From the NCBI RefSeq assembly GCF_029813835.1, contig NZ_JARVKV010000017.1:27075-91074 (forward strand): 64,000 nt of DNA, written 5' to 3'. Below, in pieces: positions 7,850 through 16,741 of the stretch (position 1 is the stretch's first letter; every line of letters starts with the position of its first letter). The position numbers were made by a program, and so were the translations under genes. Origin of the DNA: Streptomyces sp. DH37. GTDB lineage: Bacteria > Actinomycetota > Actinomycetes > Streptomycetales > Streptomycetaceae. The notes beneath the pieces were generated by a model. That model was not told the DNA's origin. It saw nothing but the letters and a program-made list of their open reading frames with translations, and ran no database searches.

Positions 7850-8398
7850 TCAGACCACGGTGGCGGTCCACCGCTGCTGGATCTGGCCGTGGCACTGCCA
7901 CTGGGTGAGCTGGGTGAGGGTGGTGCCGTTGAGGGTCTGGTCCATGCACTTGCCGCTGTACTTGTTGACCAGCGTGAACTGGTTGGTGTTCTCCACCCCC
8001 ACCATCGTCCAGAGCTGGTCCTCGTATCCGCTGTTGCAGCCGTAACCGGCCAGCTTGTGACCGTTCTCGACGCTGTGGTAGCCGTTGACCAGGCAGGTGC
8101 CGGATGCCTTGTTGCGCAGCTGGAACCAGTCGCCCTGTACGGGAACCACTTCCCACTGCTGGTTCCCCCCGCCGTGGTAGGGGTAGAGGGTGACCGGATT
8201 GCCGGGCGTCGGGGAACTGTAGGCCATGTCGGCCACCAGGTTGGGGTCCTTGACCGTACGCAGGACCAGGGTCTGCGAGACGGCTTGGGCGGCGGCGTCC
8301 TCGGAGGGCGCGGCGGCCGCCGGGCTCATGGCGACGCCGCTGAGCGTCAGGGCCAGTAGCGCCGTACACCCCAGAGCCGCTCCGCGTGTTGAAAGCAT
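7850..8398 (-). CDS. Secreted ricin B-type lectin
   Basis: This 182-aa exported protein has a signal peptide (MLSTRGAALGCTALLALTLSG..AAAAP, cleavage about residue 29). One ricin-type beta-trefoil follows (about 42-180), with the repeated Q-x-W type motifs NQQWEVV, DQLWTMV and QQRWTAT and paired cysteines in CLVNG, GCNSG and KCMDQ. It should bind glycans outside the cell. There is no catalytic domain, so it may tether to polysaccharide or glycoconjugates. The start follows GAGAGGAGACAGCC. It is a single gene with its own terminator and lies between IS remnants in opposite orientation. Confidence 0.87.
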   Translation of the reverse strand: MLSTRGAALGCTALLALTLSGVAMSPAAAAPSEDAAAQAVSQTLVLRTVKDPNLVADMAYSSPTPGNPVTLYPYHGGGNQQWEVVPVQGDWFQLRNKASGTCLVNGYHSVENGHKLAGYGCNSGYEDQLWTMVGVENTNQFTLVNKYSGKCMDQTLNGTTLTQLTQWQCHGQIQQRWTATVV

Positions 8399-8929
8399 GG
8401 CTGTCTCCTCTCGGTGGGCCCGTTCGCCCCGATGGCGTAACGGTGCCGAACCAGGATCCAGCCTGTAATCGGCAGATCAAATAATGTGGAATTCAAACCC
8501 CCTGAACGGAGGTTTCAGTTGCAAGAAAGTGGCGAGGAGCAGCGCGGCAGGAGTCCACTCAGCGCCGTTGCGAGCCAGCGTGAAAAATAAGAGGCAGAAA
8601 GCCGCTTCCCGCGAATAGCAGGTACGTTTCTTCTGAGTCTATTCTGTGGTTCTTTCAGAGGGTTGCCGCATCTGGTATCCGAACATGGTCAGACGCCCTG
8701 CGAAGCCCCGGGGCAGAAACCCACCCCCTGCTCAGGCCCCCTAACCGGCGACAGCATCCTCTACCCATGCGGTGGACATCGGATCGTCTTCACCGAACAG
8801 ACCCTTCTCCGAGCCAGGAGGGCTCTTACGGGTTGGTGCGCGATGGCGGCTGAGGCGTCGTGCCAGGCAGGTGGCATGATCCGGGTGTGGCGATCACGGT
8901 CAATCGGACGGTCCTGATGCATCAGCGTT
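8399..8929. other. Intergenic DNA upstream of the lectin gene
   Basis: The part next to the lectin start is AT-richer than average (about 8470-8650) and presumably holds its promoter. No gene or clear motif is seen. Confidence 0.4.
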
Positions 8930-9180
8930 CACGGGGATCACTCGGCGCCATCTCGCCGACCCGGTCGAGGAGTTGGCCGTGCCGTGGCAGGCCGGCCTCG
9001 AGGGCCGCCGCCACGCTGCGCGAGGCGGGGTCAGGAAGCGGGCCGCGGGAGCCCGCGCCCGCCACCAGCTGTTGTTCGTCGACCGGCTGGTGGCCACGCT
9101 CATCCATCTGCGGCACGGCCTGCCGCACTCAGTGCCGGGACTGCTGTTCAGTGTGGACCGTTCCACCACCACCGGGGCCG
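8930..9180 (+). pseudogene. IS5-family transposase N-terminal fragment
   Basis: The frame reads LADPVEELAVPWQAGLEGRR, then HQLLFVDRLVATLIHLRHG and FSVDRSTTTGAVG, the typical helix-turn-helix part of this transposase type. It is diverged from the 7359 copy, and the sequence after about 9185 is unrelated. It is a decayed, non-functional piece. Confidence 0.6.
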
Positions 9181-9613
9181 TCGGCTACACCGGCAGCCTC
9201 AATCTGCTGTACGAGTACATCGACCAGAGCCGCGTCGAAGGCGGCCGCAGCCCCAGCCTCCCGCGTCGGCTGAGCCGAGTCCCGTTGAGCGGACCCACCG
9301 GTCTCACTGAGACCCACCGGCAGTTCGTCGACGACCTCGCCGCCTGCCTGCCTCCGAGGTGACCGATCTGACCAGGTGAGTCCGTGCGGCGCCGCGCTCC
9401 TCGAACTCCGGGGTCATGTTCCCTGTAGTGGTGTAACTGAGCACCCGGGGCTGCCGGGCAGGCAGGCGGTACTGTCCGGAAAGAAGCTGTTCCTGCTCTC
9501 GGTGGAGCGATAGCGGGGCGGGGGCGCGAGTCCGAGGTCGTCGGCATGCCGCCCGTCCAGGCGGGCAGATCGTGGGACTGTGCGTATGAGGGCCGTGTCC
9601 ATTCCGTTTGGTC

Positions 9614-9979
9614 ATGCCTGATCCTGTGCGGCCACTGACGCCAGTGGTCCGGACCTACCTGTACTTCTGGCTCGTGATCCCGGCGGCCTTTCTCGGCCCC
9701 ATCGGCGCTTCCATAGCGTGGGATGGGGACGCCTCAAACGATGACGCCGAGTTGTGGGGAATGCTTGTCGCCGCCGCGCTGACGTTGCTGCTCCTGGGGC
9801 TGCTGTTCCTCTATCGGACGTTCTGGCGGCCGGTTCGGGAAGCCCGCTGGGTCTCCGCCCCCTCCTCTTCTCCCGACGTCCCTTGGCTCGGACCGCACTA
9901 CTGGCGAACTGCGGCCGGAGCGACGAATGAGACGATCGCCCGTGAGCTGCGGGTCAGCGTCCGGCCGGTGCAGCAATGA
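9614..9979 (+). CDS. Membrane protein with C-terminus replaced by transposase sequence
   Basis: From ATG 9614 the product (121 aa) has two membrane helices (about 10-34 and 46-70) and a cytoplasmic basic stretch (RTFWRPVREARW). From about residue 98 it reads AGATNETIARELRVSVRPVQQ. This is the helix-turn-helix start of an IS630-type transposase, not membrane-protein sequence. The gene therefore appears truncated by an insertion, leaving a chimaeric end. No family is recognised for the membrane part. It could be expressed but is probably not functional as it once was. Confidence 0.4.
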   Translation: MPDPVRPLTPVVRTYLYFWLVIPAAFLGPIGASIAWDGDASNDDAELWGMLVAAALTLLLLGLLFLYRTFWRPVREARWVSAPSSSPDVPWLGPHYWRTAAGATNETIARELRVSVRPVQQ

Positions 9980-10080
9980 CGCCGGGCCTGGTTCGCGGGC
10001 GCTACGGGCCGGCGGCCCAGTCTCGTTGCCGAGGCTGAGCGATGAGCAGTTCGCCATCTCGGAGGCGGAGCCAGGATCCT
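9900..10080 (+). pseudogene. IS630-family transposase N-terminal remnant
   Basis: NETIARELRVSVRPVQQ is followed after a frame change by GPVSLPRLSDEQFAISEAE. Together these match the helix-turn-helix and linker of IS630-type transposases. The homology ends near 10080 where the IS5 remnant begins. At least one frameshift and a truncation are present. Confidence 0.6.
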
Positions 10081-10190
10081 CCGGCCGCTGATGATCGCTG
10101 CACGAGACGCGCTCCCCACCACACGACCATGATCGACGATCAGCAGCTCGGTGCCTCACCGCCCACCGTGCACGAGCTCGTTAGGCTGCG
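10050..10190 (-). mobile_element. End of an IS5-type element, inverted relative to 7255
   Basis: Read on the minus strand, ACGAGCTCGTGCACGG..GGCGG, ATCATGGTCGTGTGGTGGGG and CGTGCAGCGATCATCAGCG match the plus strand at 7255-7350 nearly base for base. It is the leader end of the same element family. The methyltransferase gene begins 4 bases beyond it, so that gene's upstream region may be element-derived. Confidence 0.6.
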
Positions 10191-10193
10191 ACG

Positions 10194-10934
10194 ATGAAGT
10201 CTGCGGATCGGAACCAGGCCAACGACTACGACAGCTTCGCCGAGATGTTCTCCGCGGAGTCCGACAACAGCCTCGCGAACGCATATTACGAGCGGCCGGC
10301 GATGCTGGCCCTGGCAGGGGACGTGACCGGCCGTCGGATCCTGGACGCCGGCTGCGGCTCGGGCCCGCTGTCCGCCGCACTGCACGAGCGCGGCGCCGTC
10401 GTCACCGGCATCGACTCCAGCGCCGGGATGCTGGCGCTGGCGAGACGGCGACTCGGCGACGACGTGGCCCTGCACGTGGTCGACCTGCGCGACCCGCTGC
10501 CGTTCGATGACGGCGTGTTCGACGACGTGGTCGCGTCCCTGGTCCTGCACTACCTGGAGGACTGGGGGCCGACGCTGGCCGAGTTCCGGCGGGTGCTTCG
10601 GCCCGGCGGCCGGCTGATCGCGTCGGTGAGCCACCCCTTCACGGCCTACGCGCACCGGGATCCCCGGCCCGACTACCACGCGACCACCAGCTACACCTTC
10701 GACTGGACACTCAACGGACAGTCCGTCCCGATGGAGTTCTGGCGCAGGCCGTTGCACGCGATGACCGATGCCTTCACCACCGCCGGCTTCCGTCTTTGCG
10801 TCCTCAGCGAGCCGCAGCCCGACCCGGCCGCCCGTGAGCTGTTCCCGGACGGCTTCCAGGACCTCTCGACCAGACCCAACTTCCTGTTCTTCGTCGTCGA
10901 GGCGCCGCCGTCGGCCACCGGTTCGGGCGGCTGA
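10194..10934 (+). CDS. Class I SAM-dependent methyltransferase
   Basis: This 246-aa cytoplasmic methyltransferase has a Rossmann fold. Motif I is ILDAGCGSGPLSAAL (about 48-62), an acidic residue ends the next strand (VTGIDSS), and VVDLRDPLPF and the post-II strand VVASLVLHYLEDW follow. VLRPGGRLIASVSHPF is the usual segment IV-V. The substrate is not predictable, but the small-molecule Methyltransf_11/25 type is likely. ATG 10194 has only a weak ribosome site. The gene starts just after an IS fragment, and an aminoglycoside-phosphotransferase-like gene follows 55 bases later in the same direction. Confidence 0.85.
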   Translation: MKSADRNQANDYDSFAEMFSAESDNSLANAYYERPAMLALAGDVTGRRILDAGCGSGPLSAALHERGAVVTGIDSSAGMLALARRRLGDDVALHVVDLRDPLPFDDGVFDDVVASLVLHYLEDWGPTLAEFRRVLRPGGRLIASVSHPFTAYAHRDPRPDYHATTSYTFDWTLNGQSVPMEFWRRPLHAMTDAFTTAGFRLCVLSEPQPDPAARELFPDGFQDLSTRPNFLFFVVEAPPSATGSGG

Positions 10935-10989
10935 CCGGTCGCGGATCACCAGCGGATCCTGTACCGGCGCACCGGTACTGTGGCGCCGC

Positions 10990-11892
10990 ATGAGCGACGC
11001 CGAGATCGAGATCACCGCGGGCCTGGTCCGTGACCTGCTGCGGGAGCAGCATCCTGACCTCGCGGGGCTGGCCGTCCGCGAGGTGGCGGGTGGATGGGGC
11101 AACCAGATGTGGCGCCTTGGGGACGGGCTGGCCGTACGCATGCCGCGCACAGAAAGCGCCCCGGACCTCCTGCGCAAGGAGTGCCGGTGGCTGCCCGTCC
11201 TGGCCCCGCGCCTGCCGCTCCCGGTCCCCAACCCCGTACGGATCGGCGAACCGTCCGCGCGCTTCCCGAAGCCCTGGGCCGTCATGACGTGGGTCCCCGG
11301 CGAGCCGCTGGACCACACCTCCATCAGCCGCGGTGACCACGCGGCCGACGCACTGGCGGCCTTCCTCACCGCGCTCCACGTGGAGGCGCCCGAAGACGCG
11401 CCGGTCAGTGAGGACCGTGGCGACCACCCGAAGAAGTGCACGGACGGCTTCGACCACTTCTTCCACGCCGTCGTCCCCGACGACCTCGCCGACGAGATCC
11501 GAGCCGTCTGGGACGACGCCGTCGCGGCGCCCGAGTGGGAGGGCCCGCCGCTGTGGGTGCACGGCGACCTGCATCCTGCGAACGTCGTCGTCTCGGACGG
11601 GACGCTCTCGGGCGTGATCGACTTCGATGCCGTGTTCGCCGGCGATCCGGCGTGGGACCTCGCCGCCGCATGGGTCATCCTTCCCGCGGGCGCCACCTCA
11701 CGTTTCTTCGACGCATACGCGCAGGCAGACGAGGGGACGATCCGGCGCGCCCGCGGGCTGGCCGCCCTGAAGAGCCTGTTTCTCATGCTGATGGGCCGGA
11801 ACGGGGACCGGGGCCTTCCCGGCGGCAAGCCGACATGGGGACCCGCAGGCCGAGCAGCACTCGATCGTGTTCTGAGAGACGGTTCGGTGTAG
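10990..11892 (+). CDS. Aminoglycoside phosphotransferase family protein
   Basis: This 300-aa kinase-fold protein has the Brenner motif VHGDLHPANVVV (about 190-201, catalytic Asp) and the metal-binding GVIDFDAVFAGDPAWDLA. An N-terminal nucleotide-binding lobe includes VAGGWGNQMWRLGDGLAVRMPR, and FAMT-like WVPGEPL is at the hinge. It should transfer phosphate from ATP/GTP to a hydroxyl of a small molecule. Resistance to an aminoglycoside is possible, but most members of this branch have unknown substrates. ATG 10990 lacks an obvious ribosome site and may be leaderless. It is probably co-transcribed with the methyltransferase. Confidence 0.85.
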   Translation: MSDAEIEITAGLVRDLLREQHPDLAGLAVREVAGGWGNQMWRLGDGLAVRMPRTESAPDLLRKECRWLPVLAPRLPLPVPNPVRIGEPSARFPKPWAVMTWVPGEPLDHTSISRGDHAADALAAFLTALHVEAPEDAPVSEDRGDHPKKCTDGFDHFFHAVVPDDLADEIRAVWDDAVAAPEWEGPPLWVHGDLHPANVVVSDGTLSGVIDFDAVFAGDPAWDLAAAWVILPAGATSRFFDAYAQADEGTIRRARGLAALKSLFLMLMGRNGDRGLPGGKPTWGPAGRAALDRVLRDGSV

Positions 11893-11974
11893 GCGCGCAG
11901 CGACGATCCTCGATACTCGCTGCCGGAACCGCCGCGACGTCGCTCCCACGTCGTTCACGATGCCCTCCCCGTGA

Positions 11975-12161
11975 AGACGAGAAGAGGAACCGCCTAGTCG
12001 CCGAGAACCTGTCCAACCAGGCCATCGGCGACCGGCTTCACCTGACCGAAGGAACCGTCGAGTCCCACCTGGCCCACGTCTACACCAAACTCGCCGTCGA
12101 CTCCCGCACCGCCGCCGTCGCCACCGCCACCGCCACCGACCTCGGCCTCATCCGCCGCTGA
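11975..12161 (+). pseudogene. LuxR-family C-terminal HTH remnant
   Basis: NRLVAENLSNQAIGDRLHL followed by TEGTVESHLAHVYTKLAV is a typical LuxR/NarL DNA-binding helix-turn-helix, ending at the stop 12159-12161. Nothing upstream encodes a receiver or other N-terminal domain in the same frame. Only the last 60 codons of a regulator remain. Confidence 0.55.
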
Positions 12162-12438
12162 CCCGAGTGCCCACGGACCTGAGGGAGGGGAGCGGAAGTC
12201 AAACGGTGGAGGGAAGGTCATCTGGGCCGAGCAGGCCGCGCCCTCAAGACCGCCGCCCGCGCCTCCACCGGCCCGGTGACGTGAGCTGTCCGCCGGTGAA
12301 GCCCTCATTCCGGTGGGTGATGGCGTGGCCGACCTCGCACTCGGCCGGGCGGCGCCCTCGGCCCGGGCCCGCGGCATCGTCCAGGCGCGTCCGACCCGGC
12401 AGATCCTCTCGCCCGTGTCCCGCCAGGCCGGCCGGTCG

Positions 12439-14748
12439 TCACCGCACGATGCGCCACCGGTTGTCGGCCGTGCCGTTGTCCGAGTCCTGGACCGCGAAGG
12501 CACCGATCGCGGTGGAGCCGTTCTCGATGGCGAGCAGCTTCCCGCTGTGCGCGTTGCGGATCGTGCAGGTGCCGTCGCCCCGGTCGTGGAGGGTCCACCG
12601 GTGGTCGGCGGTGCCGTTGTCCGACCACTGGAGGACGGTGGCGCCGTCGGCGGTGGACATGTTCTGCACGCCGAGCACCTTGCCGCTGTGGACGTTGCGG
12701 AAGCGGAAGGCGTCGCCGTCGGGGATCACCTCCCAGTCGTGGTCGGCGGTGCCGGAGTCGCTCCACTGCAGGGCGCGGCCGCCGTCGGCGGTGGACATGT
12801 CCTGGATGCCCAGCACGAGGCCGCTGGCGGCGTTGGCCAGGCGGACGGAGGCGAGGCCGCTGGTGTTCCAGTAGACGGTGTAGTTGTGGCCGTGCGCATC
12901 GTGGAAGGGACCGAGCGTGACGGTGGAGCCGTTCGCGGTGGCGGTGAAGGCGAGTGCGGTGGGGCTGGTCCGCCTGATCGAGGACGTGTCCAGGGAGGGG
13001 AGGGAGCTGAGGGCGGTGTCGCCGTAGTCGCCGGACAGGACGACCGGGCCGTGGGTGATCGCGGCGACGTCGGGGTCGTCGTTGGCCGGCCGCACGACGG
13101 TTCGCATGGGCAGGCGGACGGTGACGGTGTCGCCGGGGGCCCAGGCGCGGGTCAGGGACGCGTAGCTGCCGGGAGTGGTGGTGATGTTCTGCGCGGCGCC
13201 GTTGACGCTGACGGTGGCCCCCGTGGTCCAGCCGGGGATGCGGATGCGCATCGTCCAGGTTCCGCCGGCGTCGCCGGTGACGCGCAGGGTCGTGGTGTCG
13301 CTCGCCGGGTAGGACGTGGTCTGGGTGACGGTGATGCCGCGCCGGGCCCAGGTGAGAACCGAGGGGACGAACAGGTTCACGGTCAGTGTGGTGCCGGCGT
13401 GGAAGTAGATCGAGTCCATCAGCCGGGTGTGCATCTCCAGGCCCGTGCCCTGGCAGCACCAGAAGGTGGTGTAGTCGGTGCTCCAGGTGCCGCCGCCCCA
13501 GGCCGGGCCCACGCCGCGCCGGCCTCCGGGGTTGAGCGGGGTGAAGTAGGTGACGTGGCCGTGCGGGTCGGCCGGGTTCTGCTGGCCGATCACGTGGTTC
13601 AGCCACGCCTGCTCGTAGAAGTCGAACAGCGCGGCCCGGTCCGGGTCGAGGGCGAACAGCTCCCGGGTGAGGGTGAGCATGTTGACGGTGTTGCAGCTCT
13701 CGCACGTGTCCCGCCTCAGGTGGGCGGCGATGGCGTTCGGAGCGCGGAAGTGCTCGGCCTGGCTGTTGCCGCCGATGGCGTAGGTGTGCGCGCCGACGCA
13801 GATGTTCCAGGCGTTGGTGGCGATGTCCCGGTAGCGGGCGGTGCCGGTGGCCTTGTACTCGCGGACGGCCCCGATCCATTTCGGTACCTGGGTGTTGGCG
13901 TGCAGTCCGGCCAGCCTGTCCTGGCCCGCCGCCAGCGGGTCGAAGACCGCGGCGTGGTCGAACCGCTGGGCGACGGCGAGCCACCGTGCGTCGCCGGTCT
14001 GCTGGTGGAGGTCGGCCAGTACGGCGTTCATGCCCCCGAACTCGGTGCCCAGCACGGCCTGCATCTGCGCGGTGCCGAGCCGGCCGGTGCGCCGGTCGAC
14101 CCAGCCCGCCAGGGCCAACAGCACGTCGCGGGCCTGGGTGCTGCCGATGTGCCGCCACACGTCCAGCAGCCCGGCCAGGGTCTTGTGGATGGTGTAGTAC
14201 GGCACGTTCCCGTTGGACAGGGTGCGTGCCTCCAGCGCGGTGAAGTCGGATTCGGGATAGCCGCAGAGGTACCCGGCGCCGAAACCCGCGGCGCTGTTGT
14301 TGGCCTGGCACTTGGCCAGCTCCGCCACCATGTACGTCGCCTTGTCCCGGCAGACGGTGTCTCCGGTCACGGCGTACACCTGTGCCCAGGCGGTGAGGAA
14401 GTGGCCCTGGGAGTGGCTGCGGAAGGGGAAGTCCGGCGCCTCCCAGCCGCCGGTGGCGGACGCGCCGTTGGTCGGCAGGCGGTGGTTGGCGCGGAAGTTG
14501 TACAGCAGCCGGTCGACGTCGACGAATCGCAGGTAGTTCCGGGTGCGGTCCTGGTTGTCCAGCCAGCGGCTCGCGGTGAGCCGGACCTGGCCGAGGTCGA
14601 AGGGAAAGGCCAGGGCTCCGATGTCGGCCCGGACCGGGGGGACGGCCGCTCGGGCCGGGGAGCCGCCGACGAGGGGACCGGCGGCGGAGGCGGCGGCTGT
14701 GGCCCCGGCGAGCCGGAGGAGGCGTCGCCTGCTGAAGGAGGAGGACAT
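12439..14748 (-). CDS. Secreted GH127 beta-L-arabinofuranosidase with ricin-type domain
   Basis: This 769-aa protein opens with a Tat signal (SRRRLLRLAGATAAA, residues 6-20). Residues about 45-580 form the GH127 (DUF1680) alpha6/alpha6 barrel plus beta domains. Established GH127 enzymes use a cysteine nucleophile with a Zn site of one Glu and three Cys; here E350 and C352 (TCESC) and the pair C431-C432 (FWCCQG) are all present, so activity is expected. Residues about 634-769 form a RICIN lectin with repeats ending LQWSD..DHDWEV, LQWSD..DHRWTL and DNRWRI. It probably removes L-arabinofuranosyl units from plant arabinans or glycoproteins. ATG 14748 matches the Tat peptide. Upstream lies a possible GH43-like remnant. 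Confidence 0.9.
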   Translation of the reverse strand: MSSSFSRRRLLRLAGATAAASAAGPLVGGSPARAAVPPVRADIGALAFPFDLGQVRLTASRWLDNQDRTRNYLRFVDVDRLLYNFRANHRLPTNGASATGGWEAPDFPFRSHSQGHFLTAWAQVYAVTGDTVCRDKATYMVAELAKCQANNSAAGFGAGYLCGYPESDFTALEARTLSNGNVPYYTIHKTLAGLLDVWRHIGSTQARDVLLALAGWVDRRTGRLGTAQMQAVLGTEFGGMNAVLADLHQQTGDARWLAVAQRFDHAAVFDPLAAGQDRLAGLHANTQVPKWIGAVREYKATGTARYRDIATNAWNICVGAHTYAIGGNSQAEHFRAPNAIAAHLRRDTCESCNTVNMLTLTRELFALDPDRAALFDFYEQAWLNHVIGQQNPADPHGHVTYFTPLNPGGRRGVGPAWGGGTWSTDYTTFWCCQGTGLEMHTRLMDSIYFHAGTTLTVNLFVPSVLTWARRGITVTQTTSYPASDTTTLRVTGDAGGTWTMRIRIPGWTTGATVSVNGAAQNITTTPGSYASLTRAWAPGDTVTVRLPMRTVVRPANDDPDVAAITHGPVVLSGDYGDTALSSLPSLDTSSIRRTSPTALAFTATANGSTVTLGPFHDAHGHNYTVYWNTSGLASVRLANAASGLVLGIQDMSTADGGRALQWSDSGTADHDWEVIPDGDAFRFRNVHSGKVLGVQNMSTADGATVLQWSDNGTADHRWTLHDRGDGTCTIRNAHSGKLLAIENGSTAIGAFAVQDSDNGTADNRWRIVR

Positions 14749-15178
14749 CGTGCGCCTTTCTGCGCGGGCAAGTGGTGACCGCGGCTTGGAGCGTGCGGCT
14801 CGGGTGAGGCCCGACACGTGGTCGGGGTCCTGGCGGGCGCCGGCGGAGTGGGCGGTGCGGGTGGTGCCTCGTGCCGGAGGGCGATCGGCCCTCAGCGGTG
14901 CGCCCCGGCTCTCCCGGGGCAGGGCGAGTGCGGAGGACGCGGTGCGCGCTCCCGCCACGGGCCGGGGCCGGCCGGCGCGGCGAGGTGGACGTGCGGGCGG
15001 GAGTCGACCCGTCCGACCACCGGCATCCCGGAGCAGGCCGGGCAGGGCTTGCCGTCGACGGTGACGACGCTGCCGTCGGCGGCAAGTCCTGCCCGGCCAG
15101 TCGTCGGCGATGAAGCCTGCCACGGGGGGGCGCGGTGTCTGCCCGGTCCGTCGAGCAGAAGGGTCTCCGGAGCCCGCG

Positions 15179-15423
15179 TCAGACGGCACGGGCCGACGGG
15201 TCCGCGCCGCCGCTGTTGACCGGGTCGGCGGACGGGGGCGGGGTCGTGGCAGCGGCGGGTGCTCCCGCCGCTGCTCCTCCCGGCGCGGTCACCCGGCGGG
15301 CGAGGGCGAGCAGGGCGGTGAACAGGGCTCCCACCCACCGGGGCGGAGGACACCGGAACGGTGGCCCGGGAAGGCGACCGGTGGGCCGGGCTGTTGGACG
15401 TGGACGGTGCGGAGACACGCATG
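15179..15423 (-). pseudogene. Possible remnant of a secreted GH43-like protein (N-terminus only)
   Basis: A good ribosome site (GAGGAGATGTCC) precedes an ATG at 15423 in one frame. After a frame change the sequence reads WVGALFTALLALARRV, a signal-peptide core. Then come a Pro/Thr linker and DPVNSGGADPS, which resembles the start of the GH43 five-blade propeller. A stop follows immediately at 15179. The GH43 reading rests on a short motif and is inference. If right, the GH127 gene once had an arabinan-degrading partner. Confidence 0.3.
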
Positions 15424-15545
15424 GACATCTCCTCGCGCGGGGGAGGGGAGCCGAACACGTGGGCGGCGTACCTGACGCCGTCCTGCCGAGCTGTTCACTG
15501 TCGGCGGCTGCCGCGGAACGCGGCGGGGAAGCATGCCGCCTAATT

Positions 15546-15569
15546 GTTCGTGATATCGAACGCTGTTCG
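15546..15569. promoter_or_regulatory. Three GTTCG half-sites (operator-like)
   Basis: GTTCG (15546-15550), CGAAC (15557-15561) and GTTCG (15565-15569) form two overlapping inverted repeats with 6- and 3-base spacers. They lie upstream of the minus-strand sugar-hydrolase remnant. Similar GTTCG/CGAAC palindromes are bound by some IclR- or LacI-type regulators. No such regulator is in the window. Confidence 0.4.
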
Positions 15570-15869
15570 CAGGATCGACGAGACCATAGTTGTCCAGGTA
15601 ACGGGTCGTCAATGCGGTCGGCGACCACAATCGGCCGACGGGTCGAGGCCGCTGCCGCCGGAAGAGGCATGCGCGTTCGGCGTCAAGGCAAGCAGGAGGG
15701 GAAGGGAACTCGGTGTGCCTGAGTGTCGGCGCGCCTCCGACCGAGTTCTACGGTCCGACCGACTTCCCGAACTGCGTTCGGTGTGTCGAGCGCAGCGAGC
15801 GATCACGTCGATCTCTCAACTCCGCCTGCCCGTCGCGCCGTCGCCGCTACCCGGGACGGTTGCCGGTGG

Positions 15870-16015
15870 GGCGACCGGACCGCCCTGCGCGCGATCGTCT
15901 GCATGCTGCGCACGGGCGTGAGCCGGCGGGGCGTTCCCGCACGACAGGCCGGGCTGCAGCAGGGCGATGGCCTGGCGGCGCCTGCAGGACCGGACCGAGG
16001 CCGGCCTGTGACCTC
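15870..16015 (+). pseudogene. IS5-family transposase N-terminal fragment
   Basis: DRTALRAIVCMLRTGVSRRGVP, then in another frame MAWRRLQDRTEAGL ended by a stop, match the start of an IS5-family transposase (pattern: DDRTALRAILFVLRTGIPWRDLP, then CWRRLQEWTEAGVW). It is frameshifted and truncated. Confidence 0.6.
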
Positions 16016-16134
16016 AACAGGAGCCGAGCCGGAACCAGAACTCGCCGGCATCTTCGTCCCGGACCACCACGGTCCACCTCCGGAGCAGTAGGCAGACGCT
16101 GTCCGCATGCCCGTCGGGGCGGGGACGACGGCGC

Positions 16135-16434
16135 TCAGGGGAAGGGCCGGGCCGTGGGGGACGCGGCGGAGTCGTGTACCAGTTCAGCCGGCTGGAGGAG
16201 GAAGCCGTACGTCGCCAGGCACCCCTGGAGGCGGACGAAGTAGGACCGCTCGGAGCACCGGAAGACCTCCCGGCGCCGCACCTTCCGCAGGCGCCCCTGG
16301 AAGGTGCTCGCCATCCGCGCGAGAGCCTCCGCCGCCTCCTCCGGGCCGCTCTCCCACTCCGCGACGGTCTGCGCGTCCCGGTCCGCCTCCGCGACGCCGT
16401 CGACGGGAACGGCCAGCACGATCCATCGGGGCAT
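16135..16434 (-). CDS. Hypothetical protein (99 aa)
   Basis: The ATG at 16434 follows GGAGGTGATC. The product starts MPRWIVLAVPVDGVAEADRD. It contains a helical acidic/basic middle (EWESGPEEAAEALARMASTF), then RREVFRCSERSYFVRLQGCLAT, so two cysteines 14 apart. There is no membrane helix or known domain. Codon bias and the ribosome site support a real cytoplasmic protein of unknown role. Confidence 0.5.
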   Translation of the reverse strand: MPRWIVLAVPVDGVAEADRDAQTVAEWESGPEEAAEALARMASTFQGRLRKVRRREVFRCSERSYFVRLQGCLATYGFLLQPAELVHDSAASPTARPFP

Positions 16435-16627
16435 CCCGCGATCACCTCCCCCTCGTCCGGCACCTCCCACCGCGACGCGCGCGGATCAGTGGCAGGCGGC
16501 CGGCGTCTGACCGTCCGAGGTTCTGGAACGGCGAGCGACGACCTACCCCCCTTGCCGGCCCGGCCGGCGACGCGGCCGCAGCAGGTGAGCCCGGGCCCGC
16601 TTTCGTGAGCGGAGCCCCCGGTGGACG

Positions 16628-16692
16628 GGCGCCCTGTCCCAGGGCGCCGAGCCCGGCTTGCCAGTAGTCCGGACCGGCGTACAGGTCCGGAC
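16628..16692 (-). terminator. Two hairpins after the NTF2-like gene
   Basis: GTCCGGACC (16667-16675)/GGTCCGGAC (16684-16692) and GGCGCCCTG (16628-16636)/CAGGGCGCC (16640-16648) are perfect 9-bp stems. They begin 50 bases past the stop at 16742 on the minus strand. Probable tandem terminator. Confidence 0.6.
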
Positions 16693-16741
16693 CGCGGTGC
16701 CCCGGCTCCTCGTGGTCGCTCCGAGCCGGGGGGTCGGGACG

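Noticed and set aside
12313..14778. Long 821-codon plus-strand ORF opposite GH127
   Set aside because: It is the antisense of a well-recognised enzyme in high-GC DNA; no ribosome site or known domains.
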